Origin: a cyanobacterium endosymbiont of Epithemia clementina EcSB
GTDB taxonomy: Bacteria; Cyanobacteriota; Cyanobacteriia; Cyanobacteriales; Microcystaceae
Direction of reading: 5' to 3'
Length of the DNA stretch: 64,000 nt
NCBI RefSeq assembly: GCF_029919255.1
Contig: NZ_CP123991.1
Span: forward strand, 1,853,110 to 1,917,109
Under the pieces are notes generated by a model. The model was given only the letters and a program-made list of their open reading frames with translations, was not told the origin of the DNA and made no database searches. Positions 1 to 11,853 of the stretch are shown piece after piece. The position numbers and the translations under genes were made by a program. Each line of letters begins with the position of its first letter. Within the stretch, counting starts at the first letter, position 1.

Positions 1-264
1 ACGCAGGATAATGCCGAGGTCCGATTTACCGTAGGTCCGTTCAACATTTCCCAAAATTTGCCCCATATTCTTTCCTTCAAAAATTAAATCGCTGTCGCGG
101 TTTGTTCGATGACTTTTGAGAGTGGCTAATAATTCCACTGCTTCAAGGATATTGGACTTTCCTTGGGCATTATTTCCTAACAAAATAGTTTTTTGTTGAT
201 CAAATTTAACCGATTGCTCAAAATAATTCCGAAAATTATGTAAATGTAGGGTTTTGAGATACAT
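1..264 (-). CDS. recF: RecF, N-terminal part (runs off left edge)
   Basis: RecF is the SMC-like ATPase that helps load RecA at single-stranded gaps. Only the first 88 codons are in the window; the gene starts at the ATG at 262-264 and reads leftward out of it. The protein begins MYLKTLHLHNFRNY and has a Walker A motif GNNAQGKSN at residues 30-38, followed by ILEAVELLATLKSHR, the usual RecF N-terminus. There is no stop or frameshift in the visible part. The gene faces away from a 2 kb spacer. Whether the rest is intact cannot be seen. Confidence 0.93.
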   Translation of the reverse strand, partial: MYLKTLHLHNFRNYFEQSVKFDQQKTILLGNNAQGKSNILEAVELLATLKSHRTNRDSDLIFEGKNMGQILGNVERTYGKSDLGIILR

Positions 265-1129
265 TTTTTAGGCAGAGGCAAAAGAAGAGGATAGATATTA
301 AGGGATAAGTAGAATGTATTGTAACTCTTCTCTTCTGCTTCCAACGTAATTCCCAATTATAAAGAGAGTACGATAATAAATACTTTTAAAGTTATTGATG
401 CTACTGAGGATGGCTAGATCTTCATTCAAATCTTACCAATTCTGCCCTTGATAAATCAAGGAAAGTTGCTGATTTAATCGAACTATCATCCAAGGTACTA
501 TTCAATAGTAAGGCTTTTAAGTCTCTTTTTTGGGGATTTACGTGAGTTCACAGTCCTATTCTACTCCCAGATCAGCTTGTCCCGCAGCTTTTCCGAGAAA
601 AACCATAAACTCACTTGACAGATCGCTGATAAATTCTTAATTGTTGCTTAGCTTTTGGACCAGTTACTTTTTCTAAATCGGCAAACTGTGCAGTTTTAAC
701 CGTCTTCTGAATAAGACCATTTTTTTAGTAAACTCTCAAATATCCAATAAAATTTAAAATACTCCAATTGAACCGATTCAAGTATTACCTTGAGCAGAAA
801 TATGCCGTACTTACCTGACAATCTAATATTCCACTAATACAATCAGATTTTCCATAGAAATAATAATGGACTTTTTATCTCGAATTAATTTAATTTCTCC
901 AAGAAAAATATCGTATCTGATTAACTAGTGTGTTTAAAGTAGGGGTAGGAAAAGATTTGATTTAAGTCAAGTAAGTTAATTTAAATAAGTAAAAAATAAA
1001 AAAGTGATAAAAAAATGATTGCTAAATCCCAGCCTGCCTAAAAATTCAGCTAATAGAATTAAAAGAGTAAAAACTATCAAAGTTGACTCGCAATCCGAAA
1101 ATTTCTTCCAGAACAAGAACAATAGCAGA

Positions 1130-1650
1130 AATATTATGTTTAGACTCAAGAAGATAAAAAGTTAAAGAAATTGCACACTAGGTAAAATTATCACAAAGTG
1201 CAATTTATAGATGGATTAGTCTAGGCAGAGAAGGATTTTAATGTTTTCTGATAAGTGAAAAATAAAGAACTCGAAAGCAAGAAGATACTAAGTATTTTGA
1301 GGAAATTCAATAAAATGATGAAATAGCTCATGATAGCAAACAATTATCTAAATTTTTTCTTAAAAAGATAGAAGTAAAATTAAATTCTGGAAGAATCGGT
1401 AAAATTATCAAAAAAAAGCTAGAAATGGGAAAGAATAAAAGTGATAATAGGAATTGATCAATGTCCTATAAAAAAACAAAAAAGCACAAAAATTATAGAT
1501 AGAAAAATAGATGAAGCTAAAAAATACTGCACAAAGAAATAGGTAAGGGAGTTGTTCTTGATAATTACTCAGTGTATACGAATAATTATTGAGCTATGGA
1601 ACAGACTTGGATGAATAGAATTATTCGATACTCTGCGAATCCTTGGGAGA
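1130..1650 (+). mobile_element. IS630-like transposase remnant (copy 1)
   Basis: Broken pieces of a helix-turn-helix transposase are readable on the plus strand. Around 1164-1240 one frame gives KEIAH, a stop, then VKLSQSAIYRWISLGREGF, the style of the IS630 N-terminal DNA-binding region. Around 1548-1600 another piece gives GVVLDNYSVYTNNY before a stop; DN-SVH is the style of the IS630 DDE catalytic region. Many stops and frameshifts separate them, so it is dead. Related sequence occurs at 35580-35840. Family assignment is by motif only. Confidence 0.5.
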
Positions 1651-2175
1651 AATCTGTTGAAAATATTTAAATAAATCAGATTTTAATCTACGGGAATCCA
1701 TCAGTTAGTTGATCTAAAGAAAAAATAAAAAGTAATAGAACAGACCGAAAGAAAATGGTCAAGATGAAAAATAAGTTGCTTCTTATAAATAAATGGTTTT
1801 AATATGGACTATATTTAGAGACTTTTCAAGGTTAACAATTGGCAAGTAATAAGAAAAAAATGAGCCAGTAGGATGTTAAAAAATAAATATAAATTAGCCT
1901 CGAAAATCTAAAGAAATTAACTAACTAAACACTGAACAAAATAGTCTAAACTTTATTTAACCGGTTAAAATTAGTGTCAAATTTACGTTAACTAATGTAT
2001 CTATTAATTTTGAACTTTATTTAAGCTTCTTATGCTAGCGCATTCTTTAATTCTATGAGTACGAGTTGACAGTTTACCTACTTGCTTAATAGTTATCAAC
2101 ATAGTGCAGTTTATTCTAAATTTGACTACTTTGTAGAAGCTTATACAGCTTAATTTACATGAGTTTTCTTGAATT

Positions 2176-2215
2176 CCTGTATTAATAATTATAAGAATAC
2201 CAGTATTAATACAGG
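2176..2215. repeat. Inverted repeat 3' of fumC
   Basis: Perfect 11-bp arms (CCTGTATTAAT / ATTAATACAGG) with an 18-nt loop, about 135 bp beyond the fumC stop. It could be a weak transcript end; no clear T-run follows on the minus strand. Confidence 0.4.
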
Positions 2216-2349
2216 GATTAGTTTGATGTAATTTTTCTTTTTCTAACAGTAAAACTCGTTGCCTGATTTTACCATTTTTGTTTGCAGATATTAGCGATCA
2301 GTTCTTGGACTTTATTTAGACTGTCAGATTTAGACATAGACATAATAGT

Positions 2350-3744
2350 TTATGGTTTATCCTCTACAGGATAAACCATGTCTTCAGGACTAACTAAAAA
2401 ATCAAATTCTTCAGCAGAGAGAAACCCTAAACTAATACAGGCTTCCTTTAAAGTCATCTGATCAAGATAAGCTTTCTTGGCGACTTTTGCTGCATTATCA
2501 TAGCCAATATGAGGATTTAGAGAAGTTACTAACATTAAAGAATTGTTTAAATAAACCTCAATTTGTTCCCTGTTAGGTTTAATACCCAAAACTAAATGGT
2601 CTGTAAAAGAGGAACAAACATCGGCTAATAACCGAATAGAATTGAGAAGATTAAAAATCAATATAGGTTTAAAAACATTTAGTTCAAAATTTCCCTGACT
2701 TCCTGCTATTCCTATAGCTGAATCATTACCTATTACTTGTACACAAACCATTGTCATTGCCTCACATTGCGTGGGGTTAACTTTCCCTGGCATAATTGAA
2801 GACCCCGGTTCATTTGTCGGTAATATTAATTCTCCTAAACCACAACGAGGACCCGATGCTAACCAGCGAATATCATTAGCAATTTTCATCAAAGAACCTG
2901 CTAAAGTTTTAATGGCTCCACTAGTCATCACAATAGCATCATGGGCGGCTAAAGCTGCAAATTTATTGGGAGAAGAAACAAAAGGTAAATTGGTTAATTG
3001 AGCGATTTCATCCGCCACCCGTTGAGCAAAATCTGGGTGAGTATTTAACCCAGTCCCAACTGCCGTTCCCCCGATGGCTAATTCATAGAGATCAGGTAAA
3101 ATTCGTTGAAGACGATCAAGATTTTTATCAAGTTGGGAAATGTAGCCTGAAAATTCCTGTCCTAAGCTTAAAGGAACTGCATCCATAAGATGGGTTCGAC
3201 CAATTTTTATAATGTCATCAAATTCCTTTTTTTTTGTTGTTAAAGCATCCCTTAATTTGATAACCATTGGCAACAAATTATACTTAATTTTCTCCACCGC
3301 AGCAATGTGCATCGCTGTTGGAAAAGTATCATTAGAAGACTGGGACATATTAACATGATCATTGGGATGAATAGGGTCTTTACTCCCCAAAATACCTCCC
3401 GCTAATTCAATCCCTCGGTTTGCAATCACTTCATTTGTATTCATGTTAGTTTGGGTGCCACTTCCTGTCTGCCAAATACTCAAAGGAAAGTGAGAATAAA
3501 GATCTCCTGCAATGACTTCATCTGCGGCTTGTGTAATTAATACAAATTTCTCAAAGGGCAATTTTCCTAAATCACAATTAACTTTAGCCGCCGCCTTTTT
3601 CAAAATACCAAAAGCCCTAATCATTTCTGGAGGCATAATATCATTACCAATAGCAAAATAATGGAGTGAGCGCTGAGTTTGCGCTCCCCAGTAACAATCA
3701 TCTGGGACATCAATAGCTCCTATACTGTCGGTTTCAGTTCGCAT
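2350..3744 (-). CDS. fumC: Fumarate hydratase, class II
   Basis: It interconverts fumarate and malate in the TCA cycle; cytosolic homotetramer of the aspartase/fumarase superfamily. Counting from the upstream ATG at 3756, the protein shows [10 protein letters not shown] (97-106), SSND (140-143), GRTHL (186-190) and the superfamily signature [11 protein letters not shown] (318-328), which carries the catalytic serine loop. I chose the start at 3744 (MRTETDSIG) because family members begin there; the ATG four codons earlier is the alternative and neither has a strong ribosome site. At 464 residues it is full length and intact. It stands alone between two long spacers. Confidence 0.95.
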   Translation of the reverse strand: MRTETDSIGAIDVPDDCYWGAQTQRSLHYFAIGNDIMPPEMIRAFGILKKAAAKVNCDLGKLPFEKFVLITQAADEVIAGDLYSHFPLSIWQTGSGTQTNMNTNEVIANRGIELAGGILGSKDPIHPNDHVNMSQSSNDTFPTAMHIAAVEKIKYNLLPMVIKLRDALTTKKKEFDDIIKIGRTHLMDAVPLSLGQEFSGYISQLDKNLDRLQRILPDLYELAIGGTAVGTGLNTHPDFAQRVADEIAQLTNLPFVSSPNKFAALAAHDAIVMTSGAIKTLAGSLMKIANDIRWLASGPRCGLGELILPTNEPGSSIMPGKVNPTQCEAMTMVCVQVIGNDSAIGIAGSQGNFELNVFKPILIFNLLNSIRLLADVCSSFTDHLVLGIKPNREQIEVYLNNSLMLVTSLNPHIGYDNAAKVAKKAYLDQMTLKEACISLGFLSAEEFDFLVSPEDMVYPVEDKP

Positions 3745-4105
3745 ACATCTTTTCATAAAGTACTATGACTATGTATCATATAACACTCCATAATTTTCTG
3801 TCCTTCTTGTTGTCAAATCAAAACTGAATCTCTCGTAATGGACTTCTCAAAGAATCTTACTGAATCTAGTTTTTATTGAAAAAGCTATGAAATAAAAGAA
3901 TATTTCTGAATCAAAGTAAGTGGGTATATTTAAATCTCTTTTTGAAAAGATTGACTGGCTCTTATTTCATGGAAACTTTAGAACCTGAAAAGCTAAGAAA
4001 TCTATAGTTCGTAGTTTTTTCTTATAAAAAAGACAAAAATTAAAGCGATGCGTATAATTGATGATAACTTAATTTTGAACTTAAAAAATATATAATCATC
4101 TACCT
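3745..4105. other. Divergent spacer fumC / gmd
   Basis: About 360 bp of AT-rich DNA between two divergently read genes; it must hold both promoters. I see no open frame, no repeat and no convincing -10/-35 pair or operator. Confidence 0.6.
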
Positions 4106-5194
4106 ATGACTCAACCTAAACGCGCCCTAATCACAGGCATCACTGGACAAGATGGTTCTTATCTAAGTGAGTTTTTATTAAAACAAGGATACGAAGTTCA
4201 CGGGATTATTCGACGAACTTCAACTTTTAATACTGATCGCATCGATCATATGTACATTGATCTTCATAATCCTCAGGCAAAATTATTCCTCCATTATGGA
4301 GATTTAACTGATGGTACCACCCTGCGTCGAATTTTAGAAGAAGTAAAACCTATTGAGATCTATAATTTAGGAGCACAATCTCACGTCCGGGTCAGTTTTG
4401 ATTCTCCAGAATATACTGTAGACTCAGTGGGAATGGGGACTTTGCGACTTCTAGAAGCGATTCGAGACTACCAACACCGCACAGGAATTGAAGTACGTTT
4501 TTACCAAGCAGGCTCATCAGAAATGTTTGGAAAGGTTCAAGAGATTCCCCAAAAAGAAACTACCCCATTTTATCCTTGTAGTCCCTACGCATGTGCCAAA
4601 GTTTACGCTCATTGGCAAACGGTAAATTATCGAGAATCTTACAACTTATTTGCCTGTAATGGAATTTTATTCAACCATGAATCCCCCCGTCGCGGAGAAA
4701 CCTTCGTTACCCGAAAGATTACCAGAGCGATCGCCCGTATTATCGCCGGAACTCAGAAAGAACTCTTTTTGGGAAATCTCTACTCTAAGCGGGATTGGGG
4801 CTACGCTAAAGACTATGTTAAAGCCATGTGGTTAATGCTCCAACAAGAACAACCAGATGATTATGTTATAGCCACAGGAAAAACTCATTCTATTCGAGAA
4901 TTCCTCGATCTTGCCTTTAGTTACGTCCACCTCAACTGGGAAGATTACGTTGCTTTCGATGAACGTTATCTTCGTCCGGCCGAAGTCGATATACTTCTCG
5001 GGGATCCAACTAAAGCCAAAACAAAATTGGAGTGGGAACCGTCTGTCACCTTCGAAGAATTAGTCCATTTGATGGTAGAGGCAGACTTAGCGGTTTTGGG
5101 ACTTCGTCGCCCCAATGAAACCCCCAAAAACGGAACATTGCTAGTTAAAGATAATGCTTATATTCGCCGAGCCACAAGCTTAACCGTGGACTAA
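4106..5194 (+). CDS. gmd: GDP-mannose 4,6-dehydratase
   Basis: It converts GDP-D-mannose to GDP-4-keto-6-deoxymannose, first step towards GDP-L-fucose or GDP-rhamnose used in surface polysaccharides. It is an extended SDR: Rossmann motif GITGQDG at residues 11-17, GSSEMFG at 136-142, catalytic YACAK at 161-165 and the substrate-loop sequence [15 protein letters not shown] at 190-204. The 362-residue length is normal. The next gene downstream is the GDP-fucose synthase, 280 bp away on the same strand, so the pair makes a complete two-step pathway, though the gap suggests separate promoters. Confidence 0.96.
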   Translation: MTQPKRALITGITGQDGSYLSEFLLKQGYEVHGIIRRTSTFNTDRIDHMYIDLHNPQAKLFLHYGDLTDGTTLRRILEEVKPIEIYNLGAQSHVRVSFDSPEYTVDSVGMGTLRLLEAIRDYQHRTGIEVRFYQAGSSEMFGKVQEIPQKETTPFYPCSPYACAKVYAHWQTVNYRESYNLFACNGILFNHESPRRGETFVTRKITRAIARIIAGTQKELFLGNLYSKRDWGYAKDYVKAMWLMLQQEQPDDYVIATGKTHSIREFLDLAFSYVHLNWEDYVAFDERYLRPAEVDILLGDPTKAKTKLEWEPSVTFEELVHLMVEADLAVLGLRRPNETPKNGTLLVKDNAYIRRATSLTVD

Positions 5195-5474
5195 TGATAT
5201 ATTCGTGGTAACTGAATTCGCTCCAAATTTTGTATGCTTATGCGCTATCCATCTCATAGTAATGTTTATACTGCTATAAACTCATGGTAAGCGCTTTATA
5301 GCTTCTATGATAAATCTTGAGCCTTAATTATAAATCCTGAATAAAAAAACAAAATGTTGGCCACACTATTTATCTGTCATCCTATTTAGATAACAACCAA
5401 TATCTCCCTACCCTCGATTTTAAACCTTAAATTGTTAATAATTGAATAAGTAAAATATTAGGTAATATTGACTA

Positions 5475-6425
5475 ATGTTAGATTTAACAAATAAGCGAAT
5501 CTTAGTTACAGGCGGTGCTGGATTTTTGGGCAAACAAGTCGTCAAGCAATTAGTCCAAGCAGGGGCTAATGCTCAGAGAATTGCTATTCCCCGTTCTCAA
5601 GACTGTGACTTACGGATTTTGAAAAATTGTCGACGTGTAGCTAATCAACACGATATTATTATTCATTTGGCTGCCCATGTGGGAGGAATTGGCTTAAATA
5701 GAGAAAAACCAGCCGAATTATATTACGATAATTTGATGATGGGAACCCAATTAATTCACGCTGCTTATGAAGCAGGAATAGAAAAGTTTATCTGTGTCGG
5801 AACAATTTGTGCTTACCCAAAGTTCACACCTGTTCCTTTCAAAGAAGATGATCTTTGGAATGGATACCCCGAAGAAACTAACGCTCCCTATGGTTTTGCT
5901 AAAAAGGCCTTATTAGTTCAACTTCAATCCTATCGCTTGCAATATGCATTTAATGGAATTTATTTGCTTCCAGTTAATTTATATGGACCTGAAGATAATT
6001 TTGATCCTCATAGTTCCCATGTTATCCCTGCTTTGATCCGTAAGGTATATGAAGCCCAACGACGAGGAGATAAAACCCTTCCTGTTTGGGGTGATGGTTC
6101 TCCTACAAGAGAATTTCTATACTCAACAGATGCGGCCAGAGGAATTGTGATGGGAACTCAATTATACAGTGATCCAGACCCTGTTAACTTAGGAACAAAT
6201 CACGAAATATCTATTTATAATTTAGTTAAATTAATCTGTGAATTAATGGAATTTAAAGGAAACATCGTTTGGCAAATAGATAAACCAAATGGGCAACCTC
6301 GTCGTTGTTTAGATACTGCTCGTGCACAAGAAAAATTTGGATTTAAAGCACAAGTTAAATTTAAACAAGGGTTAAAAAATACTATTGATTGGTACCGCCA
6401 AAATTTTGATAAAGTAACTCTATGA
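5475..6425 (+). CDS. fcl: GDP-L-fucose synthase (epimerase/reductase)
   Basis: It converts GDP-4-keto-6-deoxymannose, the product of the neighbouring Gmd, into GDP-L-fucose with NADPH. Sequence signs: Rossmann GGAGFLG at residues 13-19, the CVGTICAYPKF stretch at about 107-117, catalytic YGFAK at 139-143, and NLYGPEDNFDPHSSHVIPAL, a strong family marker. Length 316 residues is normal and the frame is intact. Also called wcaG. Its product would feed the sugar-transfer genes at 59.4-61.4 kb, an inference from pathway logic only. Confidence 0.95.
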   Translation: MLDLTNKRILVTGGAGFLGKQVVKQLVQAGANAQRIAIPRSQDCDLRILKNCRRVANQHDIIIHLAAHVGGIGLNREKPAELYYDNLMMGTQLIHAAYEAGIEKFICVGTICAYPKFTPVPFKEDDLWNGYPEETNAPYGFAKKALLVQLQSYRLQYAFNGIYLLPVNLYGPEDNFDPHSSHVIPALIRKVYEAQRRGDKTLPVWGDGSPTREFLYSTDAARGIVMGTQLYSDPDPVNLGTNHEISIYNLVKLICELMEFKGNIVWQIDKPNGQPRRCLDTARAQEKFGFKAQVKFKQGLKNTIDWYRQNFDKVTL

Positions 6426-6878
6426 GTCTAAAAATATTAACTTTAAACTAAATTAAAAACAATTTTAAAACTCTCGTTAATAATGTTTATTTTTTTGATA
6501 GAGCTATAAAGACAATAGCCATAATAGCCCTTTTAAACTAAATTAACTAAATTAGCAGGCAATATTTCTAGTAATTTCTATTATAACTATATTCAATGAC
6601 TCCAAAAACTTTACTTTTAGAAAAGTAATTCTCGTATTATTAAAAGTTTGAAAAACCAAGATTTTTAGCTTTTATTTACTATGATTTTTTTACAGCTAGC
6701 CTAAAAAAGTTAAAACAATCATCTATAAAATAGATGCATATAAATTTAATAGATAGGAAATAAAATTATAATTAAACTCAATAGATTGAAACGAATTACA
6801 ATAACTTATCCATTAAACAAAAAATTATGTATCATCTAGATATATCACACCGTTATTAAGATTTGGTGAGGAGTAGGC
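6426..6878. other. AT-rich spacer before the PBP gene
   Basis: About 450 bp with no supportable open frame. The last bases (around 6867-6873, GGTGAGGAG) are the ribosome site for the GTG start at 6879. I see nothing else of note. Confidence 0.6.
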
Positions 6879-9296
6879 GTGTTTAATCAGTTAGGGTCAA
6901 AGTTTAGAGAGAAAATAGATCAAATTCTGCACTCAAAATCAAAAAACCTTGAAAAGATAAATCAAAATCTAGGTAATGACTCTGATGACATCGAGTCTTG
7001 TCAAGATAAAAAACAACCTAAAATCAGTTTCTCAATAAAAATCTCTAAGACCTTGCCTCGACTGGTTAACTTATGTCAAGAGGTGTCCCAAACCTCTATT
7101 AATTCTGTTAAACGAATTGTCTCCATAAGCCATAATCCAAAATTTTATCTGTTGTTTGGGATAGGACTCGGAGCCAGTAGTGGTGTGATTGCCCTAGGAT
7201 ATGGCATCTATCAACTTGAAAGTAGCATCACGGAACCAGTTGAAGAAGTCCTTACCTATGCTCCTCCTAAAACCTTAATCATTAAATCATCTGATGGGAT
7301 TGTTCTTAAAGAAGTAGGGCCAGTTACTCATGAAAACCTAAAAATTTGGGAGATTCCTGACTTCGTTATTCAAGCATTTATTGCTAGTGAAGATCATCGC
7401 TTTAAGAACCATCGAGGGGTTGATATACATGGGGTTGTTCGTGCAGCTTTTTCTAACTTACTGGCGGGAGAAGTAGTGGAAGGAGGAAGCACAATAACTC
7501 AACAACTAGCACGGATTGTTTTCTTGAACCAGGAAATCAGCATAATCCGAAAAATTAAGGAAATGCGCTTGGCTCAGAAAATAGAAAGAAAAGTGACTAA
7601 AGACCAAATCTTAGAACGTTATCTCAATTTGGTTTATTTAGGATCGGGAGCTTATGGGGTTGCCGATGCAGCTTGGGTCTATTTTAGTAAACCTATCGAC
7701 CAACTAACTGTAGCTGAAGCGGCTACCCTAGCAGGAATTGTCCCTGCCCCCAGTGTTTATTCTCCTATTCAGAACAAGACAGCCACTATAGAACGTCGAA
7801 ATCTCGTACTACAAAGAATGGAAAATAAAGGCTTTATTAGTGCTTCCCAAGTAAAAGAAGCAATTGCTGAGCCCATTGTCTTAAAACCCAGTAAACCCAA
7901 ACGGCTACAACGAAAAGCTCCTTATTTTACCGATTATATTCAACTTCAACTGCCGAAATATATCTCTAAAGAGGTGCTGCAACAGGGGGGGATTGTGGTA
8001 GAAACCACCCTCAATCATCAATGGCAAGAAGCTGCAGAAGCCGCTATTGAAAAGGCCGTAACAGAATATGGTCGATGGCAAGGGTTTAAACAAGCAGCAT
8101 TGACAGCAGTTGATCCTCGTAACGGACAAATTAAAGCGATGGTTGGGGGAAAAGACTATAAAAATCATCAATATAATCGAGTTACTCAAGCTCAACGTCA
8201 ACCAGGGTCTACCTTTAAAACTTTTGTTTATGCTACCGCGATCGCTGCCGGACTTTCGCCTGACCAAACCTTCCAAAACTCTCCCTACGTGGTGGATGGT
8301 TATCGACCAGAGAATTATGGTTATCGCTATAGCGGTGTTCCCGTTTCCATCCGCAAAGCTCTCGCCTCTTCATTAAACGTGGTAGCGGTTCAAGCATTGG
8401 TGAAAGTGGGATGGAACCCTATCATTGAAGTTGCAAAAAAAATGGGTATTGAATCGGAGTTAAAACCAACCTATTCCCTGGCATTGGGAGCCTGGGAAGT
8501 TAATTTACTTGAATTAACTAGTGCTTATGGAACGTTAGCCAACCTTGGTATCCATCAACGCGCCTACGGCATTGATCGCGTTCTTGATCGCCACGGGCAG
8601 ATTCTATATCAAGCTAAATTTCCTCCCAAAGAAGTGATCGACTCCGATACCACTGCCATTATGACTTCTATGCTACAAGGGGTAGTAACTGGGGGAACTG
8701 GAACCTCTGCTCAATTAGGAAAGCGACCAGTAGCAGGAAAAACTGGAACCTCTGATAAAGCCAGAGATTTATGGTTTATTGGCTATATTCCCCAATTAAC
8801 AGCGGGAGTGTGGTTAGGGAACGATAATAACCGTCCCACCAGGGGATCAAGCACCACGGCTGCGGTTATTTGGAAAGAATTTATGGAGGAAGCCGTCAAA
8901 AGTACCCCCATTGAGTCTTTTCCTTTTGTTCCCAATATAAAAGGACGTAAACCAACCATTAAAGCCGAACCCATTAGCCCGGAAAAGAAATCATATACAG
9001 TGGCTACACAGTCTGGATCATCGCGTTCAAGGTCTATGCCCAGTACCCGTCGCAGAAAACAAACCGTAATTCGCCGTCAGCGCGTCGACACTCGTTCTCA
9101 ACAAGCAGTTCCATCTCAAACAAAAAAAAGCTCAGTTACTCTATCAACTCCTCTTCCACAGACAGCAGCTACGTCCCAAACTAAACCCCCTGTTTCTAAC
9201 CCTCTTGCTGCCCCTAGTGCTACTAGAAGGCCCAGTCCCACTCCTAAGGCTGAATTTGCGCCTCCGGCTCCTCCTGCGTCACGTAAAGCTAATTAA
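6879..9296 (+). CDS. Bifunctional class A penicillin-binding protein
   Basis: It polymerises and cross-links peptidoglycan at the outer face of the cytoplasmic membrane. The 805-residue protein has a cytosolic N-terminus, one membrane helix at about 89-110, a GT51 glycosyltransferase domain (EDHRF 171-175 with the catalytic Glu, EGGSTITQQ 201-209) and a transpeptidase domain (STFK 444-447, SLN 498-500, KTGT 621-624). From about residue 690 there is a low-complexity Ser/Pro/Thr/Arg tail, likely periplasmic and disordered. The GTG start at 6879 is supported by a strong GGAG site. All catalytic motifs are present, so the cell still makes a cross-linked wall. Confidence 0.94.
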   Translation: MFNQLGSKFREKIDQILHSKSKNLEKINQNLGNDSDDIESCQDKKQPKISFSIKISKTLPRLVNLCQEVSQTSINSVKRIVSISHNPKFYLLFGIGLGASSGVIALGYGIYQLESSITEPVEEVLTYAPPKTLIIKSSDGIVLKEVGPVTHENLKIWEIPDFVIQAFIASEDHRFKNHRGVDIHGVVRAAFSNLLAGEVVEGGSTITQQLARIVFLNQEISIIRKIKEMRLAQKIERKVTKDQILERYLNLVYLGSGAYGVADAAWVYFSKPIDQLTVAEAATLAGIVPAPSVYSPIQNKTATIERRNLVLQRMENKGFISASQVKEAIAEPIVLKPSKPKRLQRKAPYFTDYIQLQLPKYISKEVLQQGGIVVETTLNHQWQEAAEAAIEKAVTEYGRWQGFKQAALTAVDPRNGQIKAMVGGKDYKNHQYNRVTQAQRQPGSTFKTFVYATAIAAGLSPDQTFQNSPYVVDGYRPENYGYRYSGVPVSIRKALASSLNVVAVQALVKVGWNPIIEVAKKMGIESELKPTYSLALGAWEVNLLELTSAYGTLANLGIHQRAYGIDRVLDRHGQILYQAKFPPKEVIDSDTTAIMTSMLQGVVTGGTGTSAQLGKRPVAGKTGTSDKARDLWFIGYIPQLTAGVWLGNDNNRPTRGSSTTAAVIWKEFMEEAVKSTPIESFPFVPNIKGRKPTIKAEPISPEKKSYTVATQSGSSRSRSMPSTRRRKQTVIRRQRVDTRSQQAVPSQTKKSSVTLSTPLPQTAATSQTKPPVSNPLAAPSATRRPSPTPKAEFAPPAPPASRKAN

Positions 9297-9508
9297 CTAC
9301 CTGGGTGAGGAATCAGCAGACCTAACCTAAGCAAAACATTAAGTAGGGTAAGTTCAGCTAAATGCAGTTTTTTTGGGGAATTTCTTTCCTTTTTTTGATG
9401 CCGTAACGCACCTAAATAGTTTTATGAGTTTTTATAAGTTCGTGGTTCTACGTTAGATCTATTTTTTGTGTATGTCTTTTGAATATAAAAACTTATAAAA
9501 AGAACAAA

Positions 9509-9526
9509 CCCACCTTTCAAGGTGGG
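9509..9526 (-). terminator. Terminator of eno
   Basis: On the minus strand a GC-rich 8-bp stem (CCCACCTT / AAGGTGGG, 2-nt gap) is followed by TTTGTTCTTTTT. It lies about 40 bp past the eno stop and is a typical intrinsic terminator. Confidence 0.8.
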
Positions 9527-9563
9527 CAAAATAAATCAATCAAACCCTAAGTAATTTAAGTCC

Positions 9564-10856
<1,293 letters not shown>

Positions 10857-10886
10857 TTAGGTCTGTCCAATAATAGAGAAATCTGA

Positions 10887-11528
10887 TTATTTAGTGAGAT
10901 GTATCCCGACAATACAGCTATTTTCATCAAAAATGAAAAAAAATCCTTTAGTCGCTTTCTGGAATTGTGTTTCCACAATCACCACATTTACCTTATCAAG
11001 ACTCGACTCTGATCGCACCTCTGTCTTAACAATGCGTTCAAACAAACAATTTACCTTCTGAATTTGTTGCTAATCGGTTTGAAATCTGTTAGGGAGAATC
11101 TCAGTTTTCAGAGTAGAACTCAAGTACCTCCCGACACAAATAAAGTCGTCGGCAGCCACTATGATTGATAATAATTTGAGTAAGATCTTCAATGACTTCA
11201 GTATTGGGAAAATCTACTCCGATAGTTTCTCTTAACAAATTTTTGTTAAAGGTGAGAATAAATTTATTGATCTAGCTTTCAAATTCCGTTTCAATCACCA
11301 CCAAGTCTGTATTGATGGTGGAGACCATACGAAAACCTAATTGTTTTTTAACTTGTCCATTGATATCAATTGAACTCACTGCCAACTTCTTCAGTTTTGT
11401 CGGCAGTGAGTTCAATGGACAGGATATAGCTAGTCACTTTCTTGATTTCGCTTCTTTGTATTTTCTTGACTTAAGGAGGTGGTTAAATTGACAACTTTCT
11501 CTTCTAATTTCTCTTGGTTAACTTCCAT
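10887..11528 (-). pseudogene. Broken gene with two DUF3887-like repeats
   Basis: The minus strand carries a decayed coding region from an ATG at 11526-11528 to a TAA at 10887-10889. It starts MEVNQEKLEEKVVNL, then frameshifts and stops interrupt it. The middle gives INTDLVVIETEFE with FILTFNKN, and the end gives VNVVIVETQFQKATKG with FFFIFDENSCIVGIHL; the two pieces resemble each other and the DUF3887 pattern (a growth/serine-hydrolase-associated domain of unknown role). I infer a protein with two such repeats, lost in this lineage. A 14-bp inverted repeat sits inside it at 11370-11415. Family name is by memory of the pattern, so moderate confidence. Confidence 0.55.
11370..11415. repeat. Inverted repeat within the pseudogene
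   Basis: Perfect 14-bp arms TTGAACTCACTGCC (11370-11383) and GGCAGTGAGTTCAA (11402-11415) with an 18-nt loop. It falls at a point where the DUF3887-like frame is broken, so it may be a local inverted duplication that damaged the gene. Confidence 0.6.
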
Positions 11529-11680
11529 CGACTGTGCTATCTATTTTGATGGGGCGTGGGGAAGTTAACTGTTGCACTTTAGTAAGTAACGCCGTAATCG
11601 TTCTTAACGGATGTTAATGCAAGCAGGGTCACACTAGTTTGTCTAAATGACGATAAAGACTAATTTATCAATGTTTTTTA

Positions 11681-11747
11681 CTCCTCTAGATTTAAGAATG
11701 ATATATAAATTTTGATGATTTATATATCATTCTTAAATCTAGAGGAG
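11681..11747. repeat. Perfect 30-bp inverted repeat (long hairpin)
   Basis: Arms 11681-11710 and 11718-11747 are exact reverse complements over 30 bp, with a 7-nt loop TTTGATG. The arm begins CTCCTCTAGATTTAAGAATG. It lies 107 bp beyond the tatA stop on tatA's strand, between tatA and the DUF3887-like pseudogene. No T-run follows on either side, so it is not a classical terminator; it could be an mRNA 3' end structure or a recent inverted duplication. Confidence 0.9.
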
Positions 11748-11853
11748 CTATCTCTTATTAAGATTAATCTAGTATTAGGAGATTTATTTTAGTTAACTTC
11801 TTAAGATTAGCCCATAACTGCGGTAGCTAATATTTATTTGTTGACAGTAACAC

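Larger units (their letters stand above)
265..2349. other. 2.1 kb spacer without an intact gene
   Basis: This very AT-rich stretch separates recF from fumC. No frame stays open for a recognisable protein. It holds an IS630-like transposase remnant at about 1130-1650 and an inverted repeat at 2176-2215, listed separately. The part at 400-700 looks like degraded coding sequence on either strand, but I cannot identify it. Confidence 0.75.

Noticed and set aside
7905-8276. 123-codon frame opposite the PBP gene
   Set aside because: Antisense shadow of the transpeptidase domain.
11681-11747. Long palindrome as a phage attachment site or IS end
   Set aside because: No integrase or transposase is near, no target duplication is visible and the arms are not seen elsewhere in the window.
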